Of a stretch of 64,000 nucleotides of DNA, positions 35,876-44,504 are shown in pieces. Below the pieces are notes generated by a model. That model was not told the origin of the DNA and did no database searches. It saw only the letters and a program-made list of their open reading frames with translations. The position numbers and the translations under genes were made by a program. Within the stretch, counting starts at the first letter, position 1. Every line of letters begins with the position of its first letter. Origin of the DNA: Subtercola boreus (GTDB taxonomy: Bacteria; Actinomycetota; Actinomycetes; Actinomycetales; Microbacteriaceae); assembly GCF_003399645.1 (NCBI RefSeq), contig NZ_NBXD01000024.1, positions 124,001 to 188,000 of the forward strand. Reading direction: 5' to 3'.

Positions 35876-37846
35876 TCACTCCGAGAGCGTCACTCCCGCG
35901 AATTGGGCGTTGTAGAGGTTCGCGTAGGCACCGCCGGCGGCGAGCAGGGTTTCGTGCGTTCCCTGCTCGACGATGTGCCCCGACTCCATCACCAGGATGA
36001 GGTCGGCGTCCCGGATGGTCGACAGCCGGTGGGCGATGACGAAGCTCGTCCGTTCCGCACGGAGGGCCGACATCGCGCGCTGCACCAGCACCTCGGTGCG
36101 GGTGTCGACCGACGACGTCGCCTCATCGAGGATGAGCACCGACGGAGCCGCCAGGAATGCCCGGGCGATGGTGATGAGCTGCTTCTCACCCGCGCTCACG
36201 TTGTCGGCCTCGTCGTTTAGTACCGTGTCGTAGCCATCGGGCAGCGAGTGCACGAAGCGGTCGACGTAGGTCGCCTGCGCCGCCGCAAGGATCTCCTCCT
36301 CCGTGGCTGTCGGCCTGCCGTAGGCGATGTTGTCGCGGATGGTTCCACCGAACAACCACGTGTCCTGCAGCACCATGCCGGTTCGACTGCGCAGATCGTC
36401 ACGCGTCATCGCCGCGATGTCGGTGCCGTCGAGCGTGATGCGCCCGGAGTCGAGCTCGTAGAACCGCATGATCAGGTTGACGAGGGTGGTCTTCCCGGCT
36501 CCCGTCGGTCCGACGATCGCCACCGTCTGCCCGGGCAGGGCGACGAGCGACAGGTCGTCGATGAGCGGCTGGTCGGGCGCATACCGGAACGACACCTTCT
36601 CGAAGACGAGCCTGCCGGCCGAACCGAGGGGCGACAGAGCAGGCACCGGATCGGGCGACTGGTCGTCAGCGTCGAGCAACTCGAAGACCCGCTCGGCCGA
36701 TGCCACCCCCGACTGCAGAACGTTCGCCATCGAGCCCAGTTGCGTCAGCGGCTGCGTGAACTGCCGCGCGTACTGGATGAAGGCCTGCACATCGCCGAGG
36801 CTGAGCGAACCGCTCGCCACCATCAGGGCACCGACGACCGCGATGGCGACGTAGACCAGGTTTCCGACGAACATCATCGCGGGCATGATGATGCCCGAGA
36901 CGAACTGCGCCCCGAAGCTCGCCCGGTAGAGCTCCTCGTTCTTCTGCCGGAACACCTCGTTGATCTCGCGGTGCCGCCCGAACACCTTCACCAGGGCGTG
37001 CCCGCTGTAACTCTCCTCGATGCGCGCGTTGAGCGTACCGGTGTGCTTCCACTGGGCCACGAAGAGCTTCTGCGAGCGCTTCGCCACGACCGCGGTGATG
37101 ACAATGGTGAGCGGGATGGTCACCAGCGCGATGAGAGCCAGAAGCGGCGAGATGACGAACATCATCGTGATCACGCCGATCACGGTGAGCAGTGACGTCA
37201 TGATCTGCGACAGCGACTGCTGCAGGCTCTGCGACACATTGTCGATGTCGTTGGTGACCCGGCTGAGCAGCTCGCCCCGCGGCATCCTGTCGAAGTAGCC
37301 GAGCGGCAGCCGGTTGATCTTGTCTTCCGTCTCGGCGCGCAGCCGGAAGACGGTGCGCTGCACCACCCCGTTCAGCAGGTACGACTGCGCCCAGCTGAAC
37401 ACCGACGAGAACACGTAGATGGCGAGAACCATCAGCAGCACCGTGCCGAGCTGCGAGAAGTCGATGCCCGAGCCGGGCGTCAGGGTCACACCGCCGAGCA
37501 GGTCGGCCTGCGCTCCGTCACCCGAGGCGCGCAGGTTCGCAATCACCTGCTCCTGGGTCTCGCCGGCGGGCAGCTGCTTCGACAGGATGCCCGCGAAGAT
37601 GATGTTCGTGGCCGTGCCCAGCATCTTCGGGCCGAGCACCGAGAGGGCGACGCTCACGATGGCGAGTGCCGTGACGACGCCGATCAGCATGCGCTCGGGC
37701 CGCAGCCTGCCCACCAGCCGCTTGGCCGACGGGCCGAACGCCTTCGACTTCTCGGCGGGCAGGCCGGCGCCGCCGAACGGGCCGCCCCCTCCCGGCCCGC
37801 GCCTGACGGGCGGGCGGGGAGTCTCGGAGTTCTTCCCGTCGCTCAT
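35876..37846 (-). CDS. ABC exporter half-transporter (TM287/288-like), catalytic subunit
   Basis: 656 aa. Gly/Pro-rich N-terminus (RRGPGGGGPFGGAG), then membrane domain with an unusually large extracytoplasmic insert between helices 1 and 2 (about 75-130) and ATPase domain: Walker A GPTGAGKTT, Walker [13 protein letters not shown] with Glu, H-loop VIAHRLST, but degenerate signature VSAGEKQ. It pairs with the 578-aa subunit whose Walker B and H-loop are degenerate. ATG overlaps the partner stop by 4 nt. Presumably an efflux pump or lipid exporter; substrate unknown. Confidence 0.9.
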   Translation of the reverse strand: MSDGKNSETPRPPVRRGPGGGGPFGGAGLPAEKSKAFGPSAKRLVGRLRPERMLIGVVTALAIVSVALSVLGPKMLGTATNIIFAGILSKQLPAGETQEQVIANLRASGDGAQADLLGGVTLTPGSGIDFSQLGTVLLMVLAIYVFSSVFSWAQSYLLNGVVQRTVFRLRAETEDKINRLPLGYFDRMPRGELLSRVTNDIDNVSQSLQQSLSQIMTSLLTVIGVITMMFVISPLLALIALVTIPLTIVITAVVAKRSQKLFVAQWKHTGTLNARIEESYSGHALVKVFGRHREINEVFRQKNEELYRASFGAQFVSGIIMPAMMFVGNLVYVAIAVVGALMVASGSLSLGDVQAFIQYARQFTQPLTQLGSMANVLQSGVASAERVFELLDADDQSPDPVPALSPLGSAGRLVFEKVSFRYAPDQPLIDDLSLVALPGQTVAIVGPTGAGKTTLVNLIMRFYELDSGRITLDGTDIAAMTRDDLRSRTGMVLQDTWLFGGTIRDNIAYGRPTATEEEILAAAQATYVDRFVHSLPDGYDTVLNDEADNVSAGEKQLITIARAFLAAPSVLILDEATSSVDTRTEVLVQRAMSALRAERTSFVIAHRLSTIRDADLILVMESGHIVEQGTHETLLAAGGAYANLYNAQFAGVTLSE

Positions 37847-39579
37847 GCCGCCTCCTCCGCCGTCAGCTGCGACTCGACGATCTCGCGGTACGTCTCCGAC
37901 CGCTCGAGCAGTTCGCCGTGCGTGCCCCTGTCGACGATCGAGCCGTCTTCGAGCACCAGGATCTGGTCGGCCCCGATGATCGTCGACACCCGCTGCGCCA
38001 CCACGATGATCGTCGCTCCCCGCACATCGCGTCGGAGCGCGGCACGCAGCCGGGCATCCGTCGCCAGGTCGAGCGCCGAGAACGAGTCGTCGAACACGTA
38101 GATCTCCGGCCTCTTCACCAGCGCCCGCGCAATGGCCAGCCGCTGTCGCTGCCCGCCCGACACGTTCGTGCCGCCCTGCGCGATCTGCGACTCGAGACCC
38201 AGCTCCATCGCCGAGACGAAGTCGTGCGCCTGCGCTGTCTCGAGCGCGGCCCACAGCTCATCGTCGCTCGCATCGGGCTTGCCGTAGCGGAGGTTCGACG
38301 CGATGGTGCCCGAGAACAGGTAGGGCTTCTGCGGCACGAGCCCGATGCGCCCCCACAGCAGGTCGGGGTCGAGGTCGCGCACGTTCACACCGTCGACCCG
38401 CACCTCTCCGCTGGTCGCGTCGAAGAGCCGGGGCAGCAGATTGACCAGGGTGGTCTTGCCCGACCCCGTGCTGCCGATGATGGCGGTGGTCTGGCCCGGC
38501 GAGGCGACGAAGGTCAGGTTGCAGAGCACCGGCGACTCGGCCTTCGGGTAGGCGAAGCTCACATCGTCGAGTTCGATGAGACCGTGCTCGGCCACGGTCG
38601 TGATGGGCGACAGCGGCACGACCACCGACGAGGGCGTCGAGAGCACCTCGGTGATGCGGTCGGCGCAGACGGAGGCCCGGGGAATGAGGATCGCCATGAA
38701 GGTCGCCATCATCACCGCCATCAGGATCTGGATGAGGTAGGTCAGGAATGCTGTCAGCGTGCCGATCTGCATCGAGCCGTCGTCGATGCGGAAGGCCCCG
38801 AACCACAGCACGGCCACGCTCGACACGTTCAGCACCAGCAGCACGATCGGGAACATCAGCGCGAACAGCCGACCCGCCCGCAGCGCGGTGTCGGTGACCT
38901 CGCGGTTGGCGACGTCGAACCGTGCCGTCTCGACGCGTTCCCGAACGAAGGCTCGCACGACCCGGATGCCCGTCAACTGCTCCCGCAGAACCCCGTTGAC
39001 CCTGTCGATGCGCTGCTGCATCAGGCGGAAGAGCGGCACCATGCGCACGATGATCAGCGACAGCGCCACCAGCAGCACCGGAACGGCGATACCGATCAGC
39101 CCCGACAGCGGTACGTCGAGCGACAGCGCCATCACGATTCCGCCGATCGCGAGGATGGGCGCCGAGACGAGCAGCGTGCAGGTGAGCAGCACGAGCATCT
39201 GCACCTGTTGCACGTCGTTCGTCGTTCGGGTGATCAGCGACGGCGCGCCGAACTGCGACACCTCGCGCTCGGAGAAGTCGCCGACGTGTGTGAAGACGGC
39301 CTGCCGCAGGTCGCGGCCGAGACGCATCGCGAGCTTCGCCCCGAAGTACACCGCGACGATCGCGCAGATCACCTGCACGAGGGTGATGAGCAGCATGATG
39401 CCGCCGATACCCATGATGTAGCCGGTGTCACCCGTGGCGACACCCCGGTCGATGATGTCGGCGTTCAGCGTGGGCAGGTAGAGCGACGCGATCGACTGCG
39501 CGAGCTGGAACACGACGACGCCCACGATCAGCCGCCAGTAGGGTCTCACGAACGTGCCGATGAGCCGGATCAGTTTCAT
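37843..39579 (-). CDS. ABC exporter half-transporter (TM287/288-like), degenerate-site subunit
   Basis: 578 aa with membrane domain (six helices) and ATPase: Walker A GSTGSGKTT, signature [15 protein letters not shown], but Walker B IYVFDDSFSALD has Asp in place of the catalytic Glu, and the H-loop His is Gln (VVAQRVST). These two changes are the hallmark of the non-hydrolysing half of heterodimeric exporters (known from TM287/288). First gene of the pair; the upstream gene guaA ends 44 bp before its ATG. Confidence 0.9.
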   Translation of the reverse strand: MKLIRLIGTFVRPYWRLIVGVVVFQLAQSIASLYLPTLNADIIDRGVATGDTGYIMGIGGIMLLITLVQVICAIVAVYFGAKLAMRLGRDLRQAVFTHVGDFSEREVSQFGAPSLITRTTNDVQQVQMLVLLTCTLLVSAPILAIGGIVMALSLDVPLSGLIGIAVPVLLVALSLIIVRMVPLFRLMQQRIDRVNGVLREQLTGIRVVRAFVRERVETARFDVANREVTDTALRAGRLFALMFPIVLLVLNVSSVAVLWFGAFRIDDGSMQIGTLTAFLTYLIQILMAVMMATFMAILIPRASVCADRITEVLSTPSSVVVPLSPITTVAEHGLIELDDVSFAYPKAESPVLCNLTFVASPGQTTAIIGSTGSGKTTLVNLLPRLFDATSGEVRVDGVNVRDLDPDLLWGRIGLVPQKPYLFSGTIASNLRYGKPDASDDELWAALETAQAHDFVSAMELGLESQIAQGGTNVSGGQRQRLAIARALVKRPEIYVFDDSFSALDLATDARLRAALRRDVRGATIIVVAQRVSTIIGADQILVLEDGSIVDRGTHGELLERSETYREIVESQLTAEEAA

Positions 39580-39623
39580 GCAGCAACTCTAACCCCGGCC
39601 CCCGACAGCGGAGTGAGGTTAGC

Positions 39624-41216
39624 TCACTCCCATTCGATGGTTCCCGGCGGCTTCGACGTGACGTCGAGCACGACCCGGTTCACCCCGGCCACCTCATTCG
39701 TGATGCGGTTGGAGATGCGCGCCAGCAGGTCGTACGGCAACCTGGTCCAGTCGGCTGTCATCGCATCCTCCGACGACACCGGTCGCAAGACGATCGGATG
39801 CCCGTAGGTACGCCCGTCGCCCTGGACGCCGACCGACCGCACATCCGCCAGCAGCACGACGGGGCACTGCCAGATCTCACCGTCGAGCCCGGCCGCCGTG
39901 AGCTCGGCGCGCACGATGGAGTCGGCCTCGCGCAGCAGTTCCAGCCGCTCGAACGTGACCTCACCGATGATGCGGATGCCGAGGCCCGGGCCGGGGAACG
40001 GCTGGCGCCCCACGATGACCTCCGGCAGCCCGAGCTGGCGACCGATCGCACGCACCTCGTCTTTGAACAGCGCCCGGAGGGGCTCGACGAGAGCGAACTG
40101 CAGATCATCCGGAAGCCCACCGACGTTGTGGTGGCTTTTGATGTTCGCGGTACCGCTGCCGCCGCCCGACTCGACCACATCAGGGTAGAGCGTGCCCTGC
40201 ACCAGGAACTCGACCGGCTCGCCGGAGGAATCGGCGGCGGCCTCGAGCACCAGAGCCTCGGCGGCACCCTCGAAGCTGCGGATGAACTCCCGCCCGATGA
40301 TCTTGCGCTTCTGCTCGGGGTCGGTCACCCCGGCCAGTGCGTCGAGGAACTGCTGCCGGGCATCCACCGTCACCAGCCTCACGCCGGTCGAGGCGACGTA
40401 GTCCACCTCGACCTGCCGGCGCTCGTCGGCGCGCAGCAACCCGTGGTCGACGAAGACGCAGGTGAGCTGGTCGCCGACCGCTTCGTGCACCAGCGCCGCG
40501 GCGACAGCCGAGTCGACACCGCCCGACAACCCGCAGATGACCTTGCCCGACCCCACCTGCTCGCGGATGAGCGCGACCTGGTCGGCGATGACGTTGCCGC
40601 TGTTCCAGTCGGCCGGGATGCCCGCCGCCGTGTGCAGGAAGTTCTCGAGCACTCTCTGACCGAAGTCCGAGTGCTTCACCTCGGGGTGCCACTGCACGCC
40701 GTAGAGCTGCGCCGCGTCGTTCGCGAAGGCCGCAACGGGAGTGGACGCACTGCTCGCCACGACAGTGAAGCCCTCGGGCGCCTTCGAGACCTGGTCACCG
40801 TGGCTCATCCACACGGTCTGGTCGACGGGCTGGCCGTCGAGCAGCACTCCCCCGTCACCCGTGATCTGCATGTCGGTGGCGCCGTATTCTCGCAGGCCGC
40901 TGTGCGCCACCTCGCCCCCGAGCGCCTGGGCCATGACCTGGAAGCCGTAGCAGATGCCGAGCACCGGCACACCGAGGTCGAAGATGGCGGGGTCGAGCCC
41001 CGGCGCACCCTCTTCGTAGACGCTCGAGGGCCCGCCGCTCAGAACGATGCCGACCGGCGACTTCGCAGCGACTTCGGCGGCCGTGATGCTGTGCGGAACG
41101 ATCTCGGAGTAGACGCTTGCCTCCCGCACTCGCCGGGCGATCAGCTGGGCGTACTGCGCACCGAAGTCGACGACGAGCACGGGCCGTGACGTAACGGGGG
41201 AAGAGGGGGTGCTAAT
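39624..41216 (-). CDS. guaA: GMP synthase (glutamine-hydrolysing), apparent ATT start
   Basis: Amidates XMP to GMP. Glutaminase domain ([20 protein letters not shown]; catalytic Cys in [20 protein letters not shown]; His/Glu in [12 protein letters not shown]), ATP pyrophosphatase P-loop ([14 protein letters not shown]) and C-terminal dimerisation domain ([20 protein letters not shown]). The first ATG/GTG/TTG in frame is a GTG at 41180, which cuts into the conserved start and has no ribosome site. An ATT at 41216-41214 has GGAGG six bases upstream and gives (M)[18 protein letters not shown], 530 aa, overlapping the DUF3817 stop (ATTAG). I place the start there with moderate certainty. Confidence 0.95.
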   Translation of the reverse strand: MSTPSSPVTSRPVLVVDFGAQYAQLIARRVREASVYSEIVPHSITAAEVAAKSPVGIVLSGGPSSVYEEGAPGLDPAIFDLGVPVLGICYGFQVMAQALGGEVAHSGLREYGATDMQITGDGGVLLDGQPVDQTVWMSHGDQVSKAPEGFTVVASSASTPVAAFANDAAQLYGVQWHPEVKHSDFGQRVLENFLHTAAGIPADWNSGNVIADQVALIREQVGSGKVICGLSGGVDSAVAAALVHEAVGDQLTCVFVDHGLLRADERRQVEVDYVASTGVRLVTVDARQQFLDALAGVTDPEQKRKIIGREFIRSFEGAAEALVLEAAADSSGEPVEFLVQGTLYPDVVESGGGSGTANIKSHHNVGGLPDDLQFALVEPLRALFKDEVRAIGRQLGLPEVIVGRQPFPGPGLGIRIIGEVTFERLELLREADSIVRAELTAAGLDGEIWQCPVVLLADVRSVGVQGDGRTYGHPIVLRPVSSEDAMTADWTRLPYDLLARISNRITNEVAGVNRVVLDVTSKPPGTIEWE

Positions 41217-41661
41217 GGGATGCCTCCACGGTCGGGTTTTCGTTCAGGGCAGCCTCCCGCTTGGCGAGATACGCGAGCACCTCGCGCGCGATTCGGCCCT
41301 CGAGGAAATAGGAGAGCAGCGGCACGATGCCGCCGAGCGCCAGCAGCACGAAGCGGGTGAAGTTCCAGCGCATGCGACTCCACAGCTGGAAGCACGAGAA
41401 CAGGTAGACCACATAGAACCAGCCGTGCACGATCAGCAGGCCCGTCGAGATGTTCACCGCTGTGACCGTCCCCGCCGGCACGAGCGCAAGGAACCCGTGG
41501 GACCCACCCAGCTCGACTTCGAGCGCGAGAGGGGTGTACTTGAGGATGACTTCGACCACCAGCAGCAACAGGAACGTACCCGTGATGATCGAGCAGACCC
41601 GGTAGAACGTCAGGGCCGAACGGATGCGCGGAAAGTCGGCGCGTTTGGGCTCAAGTGGCAT
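41212..41661 (-). CDS. DUF3817 domain integral membrane protein
   Basis: 149 aa with three to four hydrophobic helices. The DUF3817 pattern is clear: [20 protein letters not shown], a His-rich centre [20 protein letters not shown]-type segment, and [20 protein letters not shown]. The family is found next to surf1 or guaA in actinobacteria; function unknown. Its start overlaps surf1 by 11 nt and its 3' end carries the ribosome site for guaA. Confidence 0.85.
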   Translation of the reverse strand: MPLEPKRADFPRIRSALTFYRVCSIITGTFLLLLVVEVILKYTPLALEVELGGSHGFLALVPAGTVTAVNISTGLLIVHGWFYVVYLFSCFQLWSRMRWNFTRFVLLALGGIVPLLSYFLEGRIAREVLAYLAKREAALNENPTVEASH

Positions 41662-42460
41662 GGGTCAATTCTACTTCGGCCTCTTCGGTCTCTCGTTCCC
41701 ACGCGTCTCGCACCAGGCGGTACCAGAAGAAGATGGCGAAGCCCGCGAAGATGACCCATTCGACGGCGTAGAAGATGTTCAGCCAGTTCAACTCGGTGGT
41801 GCGCTGCGGCACCGGCGAGTCGATGGCGGCGAGACCGGCGGGCGGGGCGGATGCCACGATGTACCCCCCGTAGACCGCGGTCGTGTCGGGAAAGTCGACC
41901 CAGGTGTTGATGAGCGCCGGAATGGCCATCGTCGACATCACGCGGTCTGCCGCCGCTTTGTCCTGGGAATCCTTGATCTCGGGGCCGTCGCTGCCGACAT
42001 ACCGCCCGGTCAGCTCTTCGGAGGGGAACGTCGGTGTCTGGTTGAGCTGTCGCGCGGCGGTCTCGGCCTGCGACCGGTCAGCCGACCAGCCGAGGGCCAC
42101 GGCGACCGACGCCGGTGATGCCGCCGACGCCGAAGCCGTCACATCGAACCGCCCCACCACCCAGTAACCGAGCGTGCCGGCGTTCAGTCGGTTGGCGACG
42201 ATGGTGAAGTCGGGCGACACCAGCGCACCCACAACAGTGACCATCTGGCCGTCCTGCGACTCCGACACCGCGACGCCGGGGGCGGCGATGTCGGGCAGCG
42301 ACTTCGCGACCTCCGTCGTGGCGTTCTGGTTCGGCCCGTTCGAGGTGACGGCGCGACTGAGCTGCCACTGGCCGAGGGCGGCGAACACGGCGGCGATGAC
42401 GAGCGCGAGTACCAGGGCCCAGATCCATTTGGGCCGCCGCATGACGCTGAGCAGAGTCAA
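41651..42460 (-). CDS. SURF1-family cytochrome oxidase biogenesis protein
   Basis: 269 aa with one N-terminal helix (WIWALVLALVIAAVFAALGQWQ, the SURF1 start ending in GxWQLxR) and one C-terminal helix (WVIFAGFAIFFWYRLVRDAW), and a beta-rich extracytoplasmic domain between them (VTVVGALVSPDFTIVANRL; GYWVVGRFDVT; VALGWSADRSQAETAARQL). SURF1 helps heme a insertion into subunit I of aa3 oxidase. The TTG at 42460 was chosen because it overlaps the antiporter stop as TTGA; an ATG six codons later is possible. Confidence 0.88.
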   Translation of the reverse strand: MTLLSVMRRPKWIWALVLALVIAAVFAALGQWQLSRAVTSNGPNQNATTEVAKSLPDIAAPGVAVSESQDGQMVTVVGALVSPDFTIVANRLNAGTLGYWVVGRFDVTASASAASPASVAVALGWSADRSQAETAARQLNQTPTFPSEELTGRYVGSDGPEIKDSQDKAAADRVMSTMAIPALINTWVDFPDTTAVYGGYIVASAPPAGLAAIDSPVPQRTTELNWLNIFYAVEWVIFAGFAIFFWYRLVRDAWERETEEAEVELTHAT

Positions 42461-43923
42461 TACTCGCTGTCTTTCTCTCGGGTGACGTTGGAGAGGCTCG
42501 AATCGAGGGCATCGGTCTGCCTCGAGGCCTGCTCGGCGATGGGATCAACATACTCCGGCTCGGCTGGATGCTCGCCGGGTACATCGTCGACGAACCCGGT
42601 CTCGGGCGGCCCCTGGGCAGCATCCGGAGCCGTTGCGGCCTCGACGAGCGCAATCCCGTCGAGCAGCATCGGGTCGCGACTGCGCTTCACCCGGGCCGAA
42701 GCCTCCGCCTTCCTGCGCCTCGACTTTCGAAGCAGCCGGGCTCCGATCTTCTCGGAGTTGGCGGCGAGAATGGGGCCGGCGACCGCCATCACCAGAACGT
42801 AGAGGCCCGCGAAGGCCTGCAACCGATCATCCAGGCCCGCGGCGAGCGCCAGGGTGGCCAGAATGAGCGCGAACTCTCCCCGGTTCTGCAGGATGACGGT
42901 GGTGTTGATACCGGCCTGCACCCCCAGCCCGTTCATCCGCGCGACGAGCTGCCCCGCCAGGATGTTCAGCAGCATGGTCATCACGACCGCGCCGAGCACC
43001 GGCCAGATGACCTCGGGGAACTGCGCGGGGTTCAGCCCGAGCCCGAAGTTCAGAAAGAAGAAGGCGCCGAACACATCGCGCAGCGGGATGGCGATGTGTT
43101 CGATCTTGTTGCGGTACCGCGTCGCGCCCAGCACGAGACCGATCAGGAAGGCGCCGATCGCGTCGGTGACGCCCAGCAGCTCGCCGATGCCGCCGAAACC
43201 GATGGCCAGGCCGAAGAAGAGCACGGTGAAGAGCTCGTCGTCTTTCGTGCGGAAGAGTTTCGACACCCATCTGCCGCCGAACCTCGCGACGGTGAACATG
43301 ACGACCAGGAAGAGGAACGAGATGCCGAGCTTCGCGATCACGGGCCAGACGGCCGTCTCACCGCTCAGCACCACAGAGACGATGGCGAGGTAGATGGCGA
43401 TGAAGATGTCTTCGACCACCGTCACGCCGAGGATCATCGGCGTCTCGGGGTTGGCCAGCCGGTTCAGCTCGATGAGCAGCTTCGTGACGATGGCGCTCGA
43501 CGAGGTGGCGGTGATTCCCGCGATGACCAGCGCCTCGCGGGTGCCCCAGCCCACGAGGAAGCCGAACGCGAAGCCGGCCACCATGTTGATGGCGATGTAC
43601 GAGCCGCCCGAGATGATGAGCTTGCCGGCGTTGCCGAAGAATTCGTCCTGGTCGAACTCCAGGCCGAGGTTGAACAGCAGCAGCACGAGCCCGAACACCG
43701 CGATGAGGGCGATGTAGTCCTTGTTGACGAAGTCGAGCGGAAAGAGGTTGAAGTTCGGGCTCGCCAACAACCCGACGACCATGTAGATCGGGATGGCCGG
43801 CAACCCGATCGACTTGCCCAACCGGCCGAGGATGTAGGCGATGACGAAGAGGATTCCGAGAACCAGGAGGTCGCCGCCGAGGTGGGTGGTGTCGCCCTCG
43901 GTGGCCGCGAGAACGAGCTGCAT
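42457..43923 (-). CDS. CPA2-type cation/proton antiporter (KhtU-like)
   Basis: 488 aa: about 12 membrane helices (residues 20-390) with the CPA2 signatures LPAIPIYMVVGLLASP, FNLGLEFDQDEF, GITATSSSAIVTKLLIELNR, TVVEDIFIAIYLAIVSVVLS and LQNRGEFALILATLA. No RCK domain follows; instead a charged 95-residue tail (RKSRRRKAEASARVKRSRDP). Likely exchanges K+ or Na+ for H+. The preceding gene encodes a TrkA-C type regulator, so the pair resembles KhtT-KhtU of Bacillus, whose activity responds to c-di-AMP and pH. Confidence 0.9.
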   Translation of the reverse strand: MQLVLAATEGDTTHLGGDLLVLGILFVIAYILGRLGKSIGLPAIPIYMVVGLLASPNFNLFPLDFVNKDYIALIAVFGLVLLLFNLGLEFDQDEFFGNAGKLIISGGSYIAINMVAGFAFGFLVGWGTREALVIAGITATSSSAIVTKLLIELNRLANPETPMILGVTVVEDIFIAIYLAIVSVVLSGETAVWPVIAKLGISFLFLVVMFTVARFGGRWVSKLFRTKDDELFTVLFFGLAIGFGGIGELLGVTDAIGAFLIGLVLGATRYRNKIEHIAIPLRDVFGAFFFLNFGLGLNPAQFPEVIWPVLGAVVMTMLLNILAGQLVARMNGLGVQAGINTTVILQNRGEFALILATLALAAGLDDRLQAFAGLYVLVMAVAGPILAANSEKIGARLLRKSRRRKAEASARVKRSRDPMLLDGIALVEAATAPDAAQGPPETGFVDDVPGEHPAEPEYVDPIAEQASRQTDALDSSLSNVTREKDSEY

Positions 43924-43926
43924 CGC

Positions 43927-44457
43927 CTAGCCCCCGGGCGACGCGTCGACGGAGCTCTTGGCTTTGTACTGGCCGGTGCGAAAGAAGTTGAACACCTTCG
44001 CGACCTTCTCCGGCGTTCCGGCCACCACCAGGGTGTCGCCGGGGAAGACCCGGAAGTCGCTGGCCGGGGCGGGATTGGCCGAACCGCCGCGCACGACGGC
44101 TACCACGGTGACCCCCACGACGCCGCGGTCGGCTGGGTCGCCGAGCTCCTGGCCCGCGATGTGGTCGTCGTAGTCGACGGTGAACCAGTCGATCGAGAGG
44201 CCGGGGATCTGGTCGAGCTGGGTGAGCGATTCGGTGATCTGCGTGCCGCCGAGCAGTTCGGCGAGGGTGTGCGCCTCGTCTTCGCTGAGACGCAGCGAGA
44301 CCTTGTTCGACTCGGCCCCGTCTTCGTCGTCGGCGAAGGTGATCAGGTCGCTGTGACCCGAGCGGTGGGCGATGACGCCGACCTTGCCGCCGTCGTCGGT
44401 GATGAACGTGTGCAGCACCCCGACCCCCGGGAGTTTGACCCGTCGTACATCAACCAT
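43927..44457 (-). CDS. KhtT-like regulatory subunit with TrkA-C (RCK_C) domain
   Basis: 176 aa soluble protein. N-terminal unit VDVRRVKLPGVGVLHTFITD with GKVGVIAHRSGHSDLITFAD is characteristic of KhtT-like proteins. The C-terminal RCK_C domain (about 85-165) reads VVGVTVVAVVRGGSANPAPA and FRVFPGDTLVVAGTPEKVAK. In Bacillus, KhtT controls KhtU and binds c-di-AMP in this domain. It is separated from the antiporter by 3 nt, so the two are made together. GAGGGAGATC ribosome site. Confidence 0.88.
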   Translation of the reverse strand: MVDVRRVKLPGVGVLHTFITDDGGKVGVIAHRSGHSDLITFADDEDGAESNKVSLRLSEDEAHTLAELLGGTQITESLTQLDQIPGLSIDWFTVDYDDHIAGQELGDPADRGVVGVTVVAVVRGGSANPAPASDFRVFPGDTLVVAGTPEKVAKVFNFFRTGQYKAKSSVDASPGG

Positions 44458-44504
44458 GACTGATCTCCCTCGTGCTCTGGTGCCGGTTCGCCACGCGTTC
44501 CAGT

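Noticed and set aside
35773-36000. Short frame with an AAAGGAGG-like site after the long terminator
   Set aside because: The product is Arg/Pro-rich without features and runs antisense into the ABC exporter; the site is part of the terminator surroundings.
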